DNA of 64,000 nt from Flagellimonas maritima (GCF_003269425.1 NZ_CP030104.1:2165501-2229500); one strand, 5' to 3'; positions 54,496-63,920 are shown, counted from the first letter of the stretch. Notes: generated from the sequence alone by a model not told the origin. Numbers and translations are program-made.

Positions 54496-54665
54496 CCATC
54501 TTTTTTTAGGATTTTTTTATTCTTATACGATTAATTGAAAATAGTTGATAATCAGTATTTTAATTTTTTTTGTCTACTCTGTGTACCCCTAATTTTAAGA
54601 AAAAATAGCTATTGTCTACTTTTTATCTACAAGCTGTCCGCTTATCATACACACTCTTTCTTTTT

Positions 54666-54692
54666 TTGGATTCCATGTCCTAAATACTTTTG
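54666..54692 (+). promoter_or_regulatory. candidate promoter of the sterol desaturase gene (TTG-N16-TACTTTTG)
   Basis: An exact -7 box TACTTTTG (54685-54692) follows TTG (54666-54668) at 16 bases. The start codon is 30 bases further. Confidence 0.5.
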
Positions 54693-54721
54693 CGCCCTCA
54701 ATTTAAACAAGGTTGAACTAA

Positions 54722-55507
54722 ATGTATTTTATAATGAAAGAAATTATTGCAAATCTACCCACTCCGCTAGAATTGATATTAGATCCTATCTCTTATATAG
54801 TATTTGGTATCTATGCTGTATTAATGCTTTGGGAAGCTCTTTTTCCAGCAAGAAAATTACCAAGGATTAAATTCTGGAAACTTAAAGGCCTTTTGGCTTT
54901 TGTACTGTTTTTCTACCTTTCATCATACCTACCCATGATTTGGGACGGTTTCTTGGGCAACTATCAAATTTTAAACCTCACCGCACTGGGAACCGTTGGA
55001 GGAGCTGTCGTTGGCATATTAATATACGAACTTGGTGTTTACGTATGGCATAGGACAATGCATAACAGTGATACGCTATGGAAAGTATTTCACCAAATGC
55101 ATCATAGCGCCGAGCGTGTAGACAGTTATGGGGCTTTTTATTTTAGTCCGATGGATATGATTGGGTTTACATTTTTAGGAAGTCTTTGTCTAGTAGTAGT
55201 GGCCGGTTTTACGCCTGAGGCAACTACCCTAATTATAATAGGAACTACTTTCTTGTCCATTTTTCAGCACAGCAATATAAGAACGCCTGTTTGGCTTGGA
55301 TATATCATCCAAAGGCCAGAGGCGCATGCACTTCATCATGCTAAAGGTGTCCATGCCTATAACTATTCAGATATTTCCCTTTTTGATATCATATTCGGGA
55401 CTTTTAAAAACCCAAAGAAATTTGAGGATGAAACTGGATTTTATGAAGGAGCATCCGGAAAGATTAAGGATATGCTTTTGTTCAAAGATATTTCAAAGAA
55501 AAAATAA
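54722..55507 (+). CDS. sterol desaturase / fatty acid hydroxylase family membrane protein
   Basis: 261 residues with four membrane segments and the full set of diiron histidine boxes: HRTMH, HQMHH, and later HALHH followed by VH. The second in-frame ATG (54734, MKEIIANLPTPLE) may be the true start. The family hydroxylates or desaturates lipids (sterols, fatty acids, carotenoids); the substrate is not readable. It starts the run sterol desaturase - alpha/beta hydrolase, with 16 bases between. Confidence 0.9.
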   Translation: MYFIMKEIIANLPTPLELILDPISYIVFGIYAVLMLWEALFPARKLPRIKFWKLKGLLAFVLFFYLSSYLPMIWDGFLGNYQILNLTALGTVGGAVVGILIYELGVYVWHRTMHNSDTLWKVFHQMHHSAERVDSYGAFYFSPMDMIGFTFLGSLCLVVVAGFTPEATTLIIIGTTFLSIFQHSNIRTPVWLGYIIQRPEAHALHHAKGVHAYNYSDISLFDIIFGTFKNPKKFEDETGFYEGASGKIKDMLLFKDISKKK

Positions 55508-55523
55508 TGCAACATAGAACATA

Positions 55524-56648
55524 ATGAAATTGAAAAAGATAAAGTTTATCATATTGACCTCGGCGATTATTTTGAGTATGGCATTGGGGATACAGGCCCA
55601 TACCTATGAATCATTTGCTGAAACACAAGAAACCTTAGCCTCTGTCAGTCCTGAAAAAGACTCGGTACAGATTATCAAGAAAGGAATAGACCTAAGTACT
55701 GGAATCCACATGAAGTATGTTGAGGTAGGTAACCCAAACGGAAGAACTATACTCTTTATCCATGGATATACGGACACATCTCGTTCTTTTGAAAAAGTAA
55801 TGGCGGAACTTTTGGAAGCTGACCCAAGTCTGAGATTGATAGCCCCTGACCTTAGGGGACACGGAGATAGTTCCACACCCGCACCGGATAACTCCAATCC
55901 TTTTGAAATCAAAGATTTCGTTAGTGATATTTTGGAACTTTTGAAGTTCAAGAATATAACTAAAGTAGAACTTGTCGGTCATTCCATGGGAAGTGTGATT
56001 GCACAGGAAATTGCATTGGAGCATCCGAACAAAGTATCATCATTAACAATGATCGGTGCATTTATGAACGGTAAAGAGAACAGTGCCATCCATGATTTTT
56101 TGTTACCTGAACTTATAGGAAAATGGGAACATGTATTAAAGGAGGAGTTTGGGGAAAACTGGAAAGTTAAATCTTATACCCTTACTCCTAAAGATTTGGG
56201 TACTGAAGTAACCGAATTTTTAAAAGAGAACTGGGTTACTGATATAGATAGCGACCCCTCTTTTTTGAACGATATCTATTTAGAAACAATTGAAGTTCCT
56301 TTGGCTACATGGATAGGGGCATTAAATTCTTTAAGTAAGGTTGATAATTCTAGCCGTTTCAAAAGCTTAAAAATACCCTCATTGATTATCTGGGGTTCTG
56401 GAGATGAGGTTACTGCAAAACCTGATCAAGATAGATTGCTTAGTCATTGTAAGGCAGCCCATAATAAGAATGCCACGCCCATATATTTTAGAAATTACGG
56501 GGTGGATCGTGTAGAAAATAAACTCCCGGGGCACAACATGCATTGGGGGAATTCCAAAGAAGTAGCTGCAGATATATTGGAATTTATAGGGTCGTCCCAG
56601 CCCTTTGAAGCAGAAGATAGCAAAGTAGAAACAATATGTTTCAATTAA
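55524..56648 (+). CDS. exported alpha/beta hydrolase
   Basis: 374 residues. An N-terminal signal (about 1-25, ending GIQA) is followed by an alpha/beta hydrolase fold: FIHGYTDTSRSF (oxyanion region, near 79-90), nucleophile Ser154 in VGHSMGS, an Asp near GSGDEVTAK, and the catalytic His in PGHNMHWG. The family cleaves esters, lactones or epoxides; the substrate is unknown. It is co-directional with the sterol desaturase 16 bases upstream, which hints at lipid or terpenoid chemistry. Confidence 0.9.
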   Translation: MKLKKIKFIILTSAIILSMALGIQAHTYESFAETQETLASVSPEKDSVQIIKKGIDLSTGIHMKYVEVGNPNGRTILFIHGYTDTSRSFEKVMAELLEADPSLRLIAPDLRGHGDSSTPAPDNSNPFEIKDFVSDILELLKFKNITKVELVGHSMGSVIAQEIALEHPNKVSSLTMIGAFMNGKENSAIHDFLLPELIGKWEHVLKEEFGENWKVKSYTLTPKDLGTEVTEFLKENWVTDIDSDPSFLNDIYLETIEVPLATWIGALNSLSKVDNSSRFKSLKIPSLIIWGSGDEVTAKPDQDRLLSHCKAAHNKNATPIYFRNYGVDRVENKLPGHNMHWGNSKEVAADILEFIGSSQPFEAEDSKVETICFN

Positions 56649-56689
56649 AAAATTGAGGTGCCAGATAAATTTTAAAGACTTACAAGTAA

Positions 56690-56939
56690 ATGAAGATCAT
56701 AGTTTTCATTTCTTGTTTACTGTCACCGATTTTAAACGCTTCGGCACAAATTGCACATATTTCATTTGATCAAGAAACCTGATTTTTTCAGAAGGCACAA
56801 AAATCAAAGAACAGAAAATAGTAATTGAAATGTCAAGAATATATTGGTTCGGTTGGACTAGAAATAAAGATAAACCTTTAAAGATAAAATTCAGAAAAAC
56901 GCCTATTATGAAGTGAAGTTTGCGTTGGAAGAACTGCTT
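56690..56939 (+). pseudogene. remnant of a small secreted protein gene
   Basis: An ATG at 56690 opens a good signal peptide (MKIIVFISCLLSPILNASA) that stops after 24 codons. A second frame right behind it (about 56778-56911) reads SEGTKIKEQKIVIEMSRIYW in part and stops at 56909-56911. A third frame (about 56883-56939) reads KNAYYEVKFALEELL into the next gene. One secreted protein broken by at least two frameshifts explains all three. Alternatively it is non-coding. Confidence 0.4.
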
Positions 56940-57743
56940 ATGAAACGATTTATTTACAGCTTTTACGGTATATTCAGCTACTGCCTTTTTTTGGTGGTCT
57001 TTAGCTACTTTGTATTCTGGGAGAATAATATTCTTGTACCGACTGGAGTGGACAAAGGAGATGCCCCTAATCTATTTAAAGCACTTATTATCAATATTTT
57101 ACTAATAGCTTTATTTTTTGTTCCACATTCGGTAATGGCAAGAAAATCGTTTAAGGCATGGTGGATAACAGTTATTCCGAAAGCATTGGAACGTAGTACC
57201 TATGTTTTGGTTTCTAGTTCTTTAATGGCGGTATGGATTTACTTTTGGCAACCTATTCCTCTAATAATTTATGATCTAACCGATTCTTGGCTGGGGACTT
57301 TTCTAATGATACTTTCTTTTTTTGGTTTCGGTCTTGCTGTCTTTTGTACATTTTTGATCAACCATTTTGACCTTTTTGGATTAAAGCAAATTTATTATGC
57401 TATAAATAATAAAAAAGAAAGTCCCTATAAATTTGTGACGCCACTTTTATATCGTTTGGTGAGACATCCTCTGTATTTTAGTTTTATGATTGCTTTTTGG
57501 TGCAACCCCTTATTGACCGTTGGGCATCTCTTATTAGCGCTAATGGCAACAGTATATACAATGGTTGGCATTGGGTATGAAGAAAAGGACTTAAGTGAAC
57601 TTTTTGGTGAAACCTATGATTTATATGCTGAAAAAACACCAAAATTGCTACCCTTTGTACTTAAGTCCAAACCATTTCTATTTATGGCAGGATTGACCCT
57701 ACTAAGTCTTTTTCTAGCCTATCTTATAGGGCCTGTCCAATAA
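56940..57743 (+). CDS. MddA/NnrU-like integral-membrane methyltransferase
   Basis: 267 residues from the ATG at 56940 (MKRFIYSFYGI); a GTG nine codons up lies in the remnant before it. Six or so membrane segments and the isoprenylcysteine-methyltransferase-like C-terminal motif RLVRHPLYFSFMIAFW (RHPxY), with EEKDLSELFGETYDLYAEKTPKLLP, match the methanethiol S-methyltransferase (MddA) group, which makes dimethyl sulfide from methanethiol and SAM. The family also contains NnrU-type proteins, so activity is inferred. Single gene. Confidence 0.82.
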   Translation: MKRFIYSFYGIFSYCLFLVVFSYFVFWENNILVPTGVDKGDAPNLFKALIINILLIALFFVPHSVMARKSFKAWWITVIPKALERSTYVLVSSSLMAVWIYFWQPIPLIIYDLTDSWLGTFLMILSFFGFGLAVFCTFLINHFDLFGLKQIYYAINNKKESPYKFVTPLLYRLVRHPLYFSFMIAFWCNPLLTVGHLLLALMATVYTMVGIGYEEKDLSELFGETYDLYAEKTPKLLPFVLKSKPFLFMAGLTLLSLFLAYLIGPVQ

Positions 57744-57977
57744 TTTTCAATTATTTTAAACATTCAATGACATTATAAAAAAAACATCAAAACAATTTTC
57801 TAATCATAGCTGGCATATAAATCGTCGGACGTATAAGAAACAATCATACGGGCGCCTAAATGGCTATAATTTCCGGAAAATGGTATAGTCTTAATATTGA
57901 TCTGTGAAAACATGTTTCACTATAGTTGTATTCTTATTTTGATATTCAATTTTAAATGGAATAATAAATAGTTAAAA

Positions 57978-58943
57978 ATGAAATGTAAAATAGCCATAGT
58001 AGTAATAATAGTAATTGGTTCTGTTCAATTGAACATTTGTAACGCCCAAAAGAACTTTATTGCCCAATTGGATTTTCAAAAGGATTTATTTCCTGAAGGT
58101 ATCGCCATTGATGCTCAAAGGAAGTCCTTATTCTTGAACAGTCTTAAATATGATAAAATTGTTTCTTGCAATATTGATGGCTCCAATACATCGAACTTTA
58201 TAAAAAATGGCCAATATGGTTACTTGTCAGGTTTTGGAATGACCGTTAAAGGAGATACGCTCTATGCTTTGGGCAATGAGCTTAAAAAAGCAGCTAATGC
58301 GTCCATCCTCTTGTTGCTTGATTCAAGAACCGGAAAGCTTATCGACACATATGATTTTAAAAGCTCTAACCTTACCTATTTCAATGATTTGACGATAAGT
58401 ACAAATAATGAGATTTTTATAACCGATTCAGAAAGCAATAAAATATACAGAATTCAAAGACCAAATAAAGAGATAAAAGTGTTTTTGGATATTGACGGGA
58501 TAGCACACCCAAACGGTATTGCAATATCTCCGAACAATAAATTGTTGTACTTGGCCACGCAAAAGGGAATCAGAATCGTTGATACTGAGACCAAGAAACT
58601 TGTGAATTCATCAAATAGAGAGAATTTGGGCGTGGATGGTCTAAAATATTATAAAAATTCACTTATCGGCATCGTCAATATATGGGAAAGCAAACCAGAA
58701 AATAACGGCATTTTTCAATATTTTTTGGACAAGACCGGGAAGAGAATTCTACATAAGAAAAAGTTATTGTCCTTTTCCAAAGAATTTAAAGTCCCTACTA
58801 CTTTTGACCTGATCGGGAACAAACTCTATTTTATAATGAACACGCAATTGGATAATTTCAGTGAAACGAATAAGAAAACATTGAATAAGTCGATTTTAGA
58901 GCCCTTACAACTTATTGAAATAAACATACCCAAAAATCAATAA
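57978..58943 (+). CDS. secreted six-bladed beta-propeller protein (SMP-30/NHL-like)
   Basis: 321 residues. A signal peptide (about 1-23, ending NICNAQ) precedes repeated propeller motifs (FPEGIAIDAQRKSLFLNS, FNDLTISTNNEIFITDS, HPNGIAISPNNKLLYLAT, GVDGLKYYKNSLIGI). The DLTI-FITDS and PNGIA blocks are those of the SMP-30/gluconolactonase-like fold, where acidic residues bind a metal. Substrate unknown. It is a single gene in a loose region. Confidence 0.8.
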   Translation: MKCKIAIVVIIVIGSVQLNICNAQKNFIAQLDFQKDLFPEGIAIDAQRKSLFLNSLKYDKIVSCNIDGSNTSNFIKNGQYGYLSGFGMTVKGDTLYALGNELKKAANASILLLLDSRTGKLIDTYDFKSSNLTYFNDLTISTNNEIFITDSESNKIYRIQRPNKEIKVFLDIDGIAHPNGIAISPNNKLLYLATQKGIRIVDTETKKLVNSSNRENLGVDGLKYYKNSLIGIVNIWESKPENNGIFQYFLDKTGKRILHKKKLLSFSKEFKVPTTFDLIGNKLYFIMNTQLDNFSETNKKTLNKSILEPLQLIEINIPKNQ

Positions 58944-59281
58944 ACCCATACTTGATAGTGGTATTTTGATAAAAAAATTCTTTAGACCAAAAAAGAAATT
59001 AGGATTAGCACCATGGACCAATAAACATGTGCCGATTTTTATTTTAAGATACTCTGGGAGTTGAATGAAATTCAAAATAATGGTTAAAAGGGATTTGCAG
59101 ATCTCTGTCTACCTATTATCTGTCTATAGTATACTTTTTATGCATGGTATTTATAATAACTCATTTGGCAACCATACTAATTTTGCACTCCGAAATTTAA
59201 ACCAGTAGTTATACTAAAAATAAATCAGTAATTCAAAAGCAGGACGGCACTGAATAAATAATAAATCAAAAAACATTGAAT
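58944..59281. other. intergenic region with one possible tiny ORF and a promoter box
   Basis: The 338-base gap holds a 47-codon ORF described separately and an exact -7 box TAATTTTG (59178-59185), 97 bases before the DinB start. No hairpin terminator of note was found. Confidence 0.45.
59065..59208 (+). CDS. possible 47-residue membrane or secreted peptide
   Basis: ATG at 59065, stop TAG at 59206-59208. A basic start (KRDLQ) is followed by a hydrophobic stretch (SVYLLSVYSILFMHGIY), like a signal peptide or a membrane helix, then a short polar tail. It could be the start of a lost gene or a chance ORF. Confidence 0.22.
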   Translation: MKFKIMVKRDLQISVYLLSVYSILFMHGIYNNSFGNHTNFALRNLNQ

Positions 59282-60430
59282 ATGAAAAACAAGAAAATAA
59301 TATGGACTTTTTGCATTTTAACAGCAATGTATAATGTACAGCTGCTAAGGGCCCAAAATAATATTGTTGAGCGGGAGTGGACTTCTTTTCAACAAACAAT
59401 CGAGGTAGAAACAAAAAAAGCAAGAAAATTTGAGCTTAGCGCAGATATTAAGCCGATGGGTACTGCAGAGAATAGTGCTGGTGCATTATGGATTACGAGC
59501 ATTGATAAAAATGGAAATACTAGAATTTTTGAAAGTAGTATCAGCAATGATTCCTTGGCAAATCAATGGAACAACTATTTAATAGCGGGTACTATCAACG
59601 AAAACGATACCAAAATTGACTTTGGAGGTACGGTACTCAACAACGGTAAATTCTATTTTGACAATTTTCAATTATATATTGAAAATGATAGCAATGAAAT
59701 GGAAAAGATAGAACTGCAAAACCCAAGTTTTGAGGAAATAGTAGCCGATTTGGATTTATCAGGTTGGGAGCTGGAAAAAGATAAGGACGGGAATACTATT
59801 AAGATCAAGGGGTTTAAGTATATGAATAGTTCAGAATATACAGATGGGTCAAGTGCTTTGCTCATTGAAGGAAAGGAAATTCAAAGAGATTCTTCCACCA
59901 TTATCCGACCAGAAAAAGGGTATACCCCACAGATTGGTACTTTAGTGGCCATGCTCAATAATCTCAGCAAAAGAGTCGAGCAAGAAGTTGAGGGTCTAGA
60001 CCAAAGGGAATTGGATTTTTTACTGGATGAAAATGCAAATTCCATAGGAGCACTTATTATGCATCTTGCCGCGGCCGAAACTTACTACCAAGTTTATACT
60101 TTTGAAAATCGTGAATTTACAGAAGAAGAAAAAGTTAAATGGCAAGCTGCGTTGAAACTTGATGAGAACGGCAGATTGCAAATCAAAAATCATGATATAA
60201 CCTATTATCTCAAATTATATAAAAAAGTGCGTGAAAAAACACTGTCCGAATTGAAGAAACGAGATGATGAATGGCTGGCAAAAACACCAAAAGGAGGAAT
60301 AATGAACAACTATTTTAGTTGGTTTCACGTGATGGAGCACCAGTCAGGTCACTTAGGGCAGATTCGTATGCTCAAAAAAAGGATTCCAGAAGAGTTAACA
60401 ATCGAGATGCCTAATTTAGGGCTGGATTGA
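59282..60430 (+). CDS. exported two-domain protein with C-terminal DinB-like bundle
   Basis: 382 residues from the ATG at 59282 (the frame also opens with a TTG two codons up). A signal peptide (about 1-25, ending LRAQ) precedes an N-terminal beta-sandwich domain (about 30-190; like an added sugar-binding module, with FELSADIKP and FYFDNFQLYIEN) and a C-terminal DinB/DUF664 bundle (about 210-370; LIMHLAAAETYYQ and HVMEHQSGHLGQIRMLKK hold the metal-binding His). The mix of an exported beta domain and DinB is unusual. Function unknown. Confidence 0.78.
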   Translation: MKNKKIIWTFCILTAMYNVQLLRAQNNIVEREWTSFQQTIEVETKKARKFELSADIKPMGTAENSAGALWITSIDKNGNTRIFESSISNDSLANQWNNYLIAGTINENDTKIDFGGTVLNNGKFYFDNFQLYIENDSNEMEKIELQNPSFEEIVADLDLSGWELEKDKDGNTIKIKGFKYMNSSEYTDGSSALLIEGKEIQRDSSTIIRPEKGYTPQIGTLVAMLNNLSKRVEQEVEGLDQRELDFLLDENANSIGALIMHLAAAETYYQVYTFENREFTEEEKVKWQAALKLDENGRLQIKNHDITYYLKLYKKVREKTLSELKKRDDEWLAKTPKGGIMNNYFSWFHVMEHQSGHLGQIRMLKKRIPEELTIEMPNLGLD

Positions 60431-60481
60431 GAACGATTTTGAAAAAACGCTTCTAAAAAATCCACCACGAGCAAGAAAAAT

Positions 60482-61231
60482 ATGAAAGTTCACCATTTGA
60501 ATTGTGTACAGATAGAATCGCCACTGGGTTCCGCAATCGGGCATTGTATGTTGCTCGAAGAGCAGGATAAATTTATTTTAATAGATGCCGGAATTGGGCT
60601 TTCAGAAACAAAAGAACCTGAATTAAAATTGGGTAAGGAATTGATCGAAATTACCGGGTTTAAATTTGACGAAGAAATCACTGCCATAAAACAAATCGAA
60701 AAATTAGGTATAAATCCCAACCAAGTAAAGGATTGTATTATTTCACATCTTGACCCGGACCATATTGGTGGGCTTGCCGATTTTCCTAATTTAAAAATTC
60801 ACCTTGCCAAGGAGGAACATGAAAGTTTTAAGAGTGGGAATAAGCGTTACCTTCAAAATCAATTGGAACATGGTCCTAAAACTAGACTTTACAAAAGAAA
60901 TGATGGAGAATGGTTCGGACTTCCATCAAGAAAACTGGGTTTGGATTTTGAAACAGAAATATATCTCATTCCCTTGTTCGGTCATACACTGGGGCATTGT
61001 GGAATAACTTTTAAAAATAATGGAAAGTGGATTTTTTATGTAGGTGATGCCTATTATTTAAGGGGTGAATTGGAAAATAAAAATCATCCAGTTGATGAAT
61101 TGGCTACTATAAGAGCTGAAGATAATGTAACGCGGAAGAAATCTTTGGACAATGTTAGGAAAGTATTAAAAGATTATGGTAATGAAATAGAACATTTTGG
61201 TTATCACGATCCAACAGAATTCAAAAATTAG
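60482..61231 (+). CDS. MBL-fold metallohydrolase (lactonase-like)
   Basis: 249 residues, no signal peptide. The zinc site reads SHLDPDHIGG: His89, Asp91, Asp93 and His94, i.e. HxDxDH instead of the common HxHxDH. Further ligands are in FGHTLGHCG, VGDAYY and FGYHDP. The general pattern is that of the AttM/AiiA-like lactonase branch; the Asp for the second His occurs in some subgroups. Hydrolysis of a lactone or other ester is possible, but unproven. Confidence 0.85.
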   Translation: MKVHHLNCVQIESPLGSAIGHCMLLEEQDKFILIDAGIGLSETKEPELKLGKELIEITGFKFDEEITAIKQIEKLGINPNQVKDCIISHLDPDHIGGLADFPNLKIHLAKEEHESFKSGNKRYLQNQLEHGPKTRLYKRNDGEWFGLPSRKLGLDFETEIYLIPLFGHTLGHCGITFKNNGKWIFYVGDAYYLRGELENKNHPVDELATIRAEDNVTRKKSLDNVRKVLKDYGNEIEHFGYHDPTEFKN

Positions 61232-61390
61232 AAGTTGTTGATCAAGATTCTATATAAATAATAGTAGGTTAAAATTGGTAACCTCCATAGTGTTTCTTAT
61301 AAATATCGATAACGGAATAGTTGTGGTAAGAAATAAGTGAAAATTCGAAAACAATAAAATAATAAGGAAGCATCTTAAATATTGTCTAAA

Positions 61391-61795
61391 ATGGGTCGAA
61401 AAAGATATATTACAAAAGGCGAAGGACTTCCCAATTGGTCCAATCCCATAAGCCATGCAGTGGTCGTTAATAATATGTGTTTTATTAGTGGTCAATTAGC
61501 GGTTAACAATGATGGAGAATATGTTATGGGAACAATTCTTGAGGAAGGAAGACTGGCATTCTCCAACTTCTTTTCTGCAATAAAAATTGCTGGGTTTGAA
61601 AGAAGTGACATCGTATTTATCGATATCGCTTTTGATGACTTGAAAGACTTACCTGTAATCAATATGTTGTATATGGAATTGTTTCCAGAGGATAAGCGAC
61701 CCGCAAGAACAATATATCAAGCAGAAGCCCTACCGTTCGGTGGAAAAATCAAGATTACCGGGACAGCAGTAAAAGAGCTATCCAATGAGAAATAA
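61391..61795 (+). CDS. RidA-family protein (YjgF/UK114)
   Basis: 134 residues from the ATG at 61391 (MGRKRYITKGEGLP); a TTG three codons up is less likely. Family motifs FISGQLAVNNDGE, a middle helix SNFFSAIKIAG and the C-terminal PARTIYQAEALPFGGKIKI (Arg that binds the substrate carboxylate) are present. RidA hydrolyses reactive enamine/imine intermediates. It is a single gene here; the substrate may be other than the standard one. Confidence 0.9.
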   Translation: MGRKRYITKGEGLPNWSNPISHAVVVNNMCFISGQLAVNNDGEYVMGTILEEGRLAFSNFFSAIKIAGFERSDIVFIDIAFDDLKDLPVINMLYMELFPEDKRPARTIYQAEALPFGGKIKITGTAVKELSNEK

Positions 61796-61895
61796 CTATT
61801 TTTTTTCAGCCAAACAAAGCATTAAATATCATTTTCCTTTTTTTTAGCGAATTCCAAATTTAAATTAAGGGACCAAAAGTAGAATACGCAAAGTT

Positions 61896-62672
61896 TTAGA
61901 CATTGGAATCCAAAAAACTTTTGAGCCAACTTGAACGTTCTTGGCTTATTTGAATTGTTTCATCATAACCAGGTTTTAACGTAACCATAAATTGCCCAGG
62001 CTTAAAGTTTCTTAGTTGGTGAATCGCATCTACCTGGGCCAACACTCTACGGTTCAATCTCACAAACCGTAAAGGGTCCAATTGAGATTGTAAATTGTTC
62101 AAGGAGCCATCTACGGGATATACTTCATTGTCAAAAGTCTTACAGAACACAATTTCTTCCCTAAAAAAATATGCAATTTTATTTGTGGCTGTGGGAATAA
62201 GGGAGTTCCCGGACTTTAATAAAAATCGTTGCTTATAATCAACTTGTTTTTTCTTTTGATAATGTACGAGTGCATCCAGATTTTTTAACATCCAATCAGT
62301 TTGATGATCTGCTTTCATAAGGAAAAACTTTTCCATGGCGGCAGTAAGGTCTTCTTGGGTAATTGGTTTTAACAAATACTCAATACCTGTAGTCTTAAAA
62401 GCTCTAATGGCATATTGGTCATAGGCAGTAGTATAAATGATCGGGCATGTAATTTCAATGTGGTTCAAAATATCAAATGAAATACCGTCTGACAGTTGAA
62501 TATCCATAAAAATAAGCTCTGGGAGTATATTGTTTTTTAACCAATGGACGGCATCCTTAACAGTACTCAAACATGCAACCACTTTTATGGCATATTCTTG
62601 ATTGTTCAATAAATTGGTCATATGCCTTTGCGCACTGATTTCATCTTCAATAAGCAACACTTCAATCCTCAT
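61896..62672 (-). CDS. LytTR-family response regulator
   Basis: 258 residues from the ATG at 62672 (MRIEVLLIEDEISAQ). The receiver domain holds the acidic pair in IEDE, the phosphate-accepting Asp in LIFMDIQLSDG, and Lys in LLKPIT. The LytTR DNA-binding domain follows (about 160-258; FFREEIVFCKTFDNEVYPVDGSL, FVRLNRRVLAQVDAI, seen in part). The start ATG overlaps the stop that the upstream kinase would have if its frameshift were repaired (ATGA). Target genes unknown. Confidence 0.93.
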   Translation of the reverse strand: MRIEVLLIEDEISAQRHMTNLLNNQEYAIKVVACLSTVKDAVHWLKNNILPELIFMDIQLSDGISFDILNHIEITCPIIYTTAYDQYAIRAFKTTGIEYLLKPITQEDLTAAMEKFFLMKADHQTDWMLKNLDALVHYQKKKQVDYKQRFLLKSGNSLIPTATNKIAYFFREEIVFCKTFDNEVYPVDGSLNNLQSQLDPLRFVRLNRRVLAQVDAIHQLRNFKPGQFMVTLKPGYDETIQISQERSSWLKSFLDSNV

Positions 62673-63747
62673 GATTCCATATCTATTAAAGGTAAAGTCA
62701 CACAAAATCCATTATTGTCATTTTCAACAATTACTTTTTATTGGTAAGAAGTCCATACCGTTGCATAATATTTTGCAACCCTTTTTTATGACTGCCCGTC
62801 ACTGTTTTTGGAAGAACTGAATTGCATAATGTAAGATTTTCAAGAGTTGAAGTGAACGTAAGTGTCAACTTTTTTTCAATATTGATTTGATTGTGCTTAA
62901 ATACATTTTCAACCAATTCTTGAAGCGCTAGAGGTGCAATGTACTTGTCTTTAAAATGGTTTTCAAAAACATTATACTGAATATTCAATCCATCGCAATA
63001 GCGTTCTTGAAGAATTTCCAAGTACTGTTTTACTACAAGAAATTCCTCTTTTACAGGAATAAGATTACCTTCTGTATGTTGCAAAATATGTCTGTAAATG
63101 CTTGAAACATTCTTCAAAAATCGTTTAGCCAAATAAGGATCTTCATCAATTAAATAGTACAACGTATTAAAATTGTTGAACATAAAGTGTGGATCTAGCT
63201 GGTTTCTGAGCATGTTAAGATTGGCAGTTACAATTTCCTTTTTAAGAGCTTCATTTCGAATATATGAGCCATAATAACGATCCTTCCAATGCGTAATAAG
63301 TAAAAATAGGCTAAAAATGATAGCCAATAGTAGTCCTACAAGGCTGGCCGCAACCATGTGCTTTAGGTAGGGAGGTTCACTGTGGAATAAAAAATAATCT
63401 ATCCATTTAAATCCATAAAAGAGTATTATGTACACCATTGTACCTATTACTATACTGCTTATAAAAATTAGAGACTGACTTAGGAAATAAGGATTTTGGT
63501 CTACAAATTTTCTAAGCATCCTTCTTTGTACCCAATAAACGGACTCAAAACAAAAAAAGGCCATTACTACCAATAAGAAATTCATAAGAATATTTAGCTG
63601 TGGCGGCTCTTTAAATCTGGAAAAAATCCATATCATTAAGAAGAGTATTGTTGAAACGGCGAACGCAATAGAAATCCGCCAAAATAAAGGAAGTTTATGG
63701 GCAACAAGTATCATGCTTTGCGGAATTGATTGAATAAATGTAGACAT
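62669..63747 (-). pseudogene. LytS-type sensor histidine kinase, C-terminus frameshifted
   Basis: 338 residues as read (63747-62731): five or six membrane segments (about 24-190), then the His_kinase domain with phospho-acceptor His in NQLDPHFMFNNF, N box (ELVENVFKHN) and the G-box region GSHKKGLQNIMQRYGLL. It then ends in TNKK-stop. One added A in the A5 tract at 62735-62739 restores VIVENDNNGFCVTLPL, the family's last beta strand, and a stop at 62669-62671 that overlaps the next gene's ATG. So the last 23 or so residues are lost, unless this is a sequencing error. Confidence 0.85.
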
Positions 63748-63890
63748 TTGAACGCTATCGTCAACTAGATTTAATACCCATATCGCAAGCTCATCTCTCG
63801 TTTATTTGACTTCATTACATTCATGTTTGATTTCATGGGAATGGAAATGCCTTCTATCAATACAAATAGAAATTACGAGTGCCAATCTTT

Positions 63891-63898
63891 TATTTTTG
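63891..63898 (+). promoter_or_regulatory. -7 box (TATTTTTG) of the truncated gene at the right edge
   Basis: An exact TAnnTTTG match lies 23 bases before the ATG at 63921. No TTG at the -33 position was found. Confidence 0.4.
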
Positions 63899-63920
63899 AC
63901 TAAACAAGAATTGATATATT

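Noticed and set aside
54535..54870. A 111-codon plus-strand ORF overlapping the start of the sterol desaturase
   Set aside because: Its frame has no homology-like features, it overlaps a clear gene in another frame, and it covers that gene's promoter.
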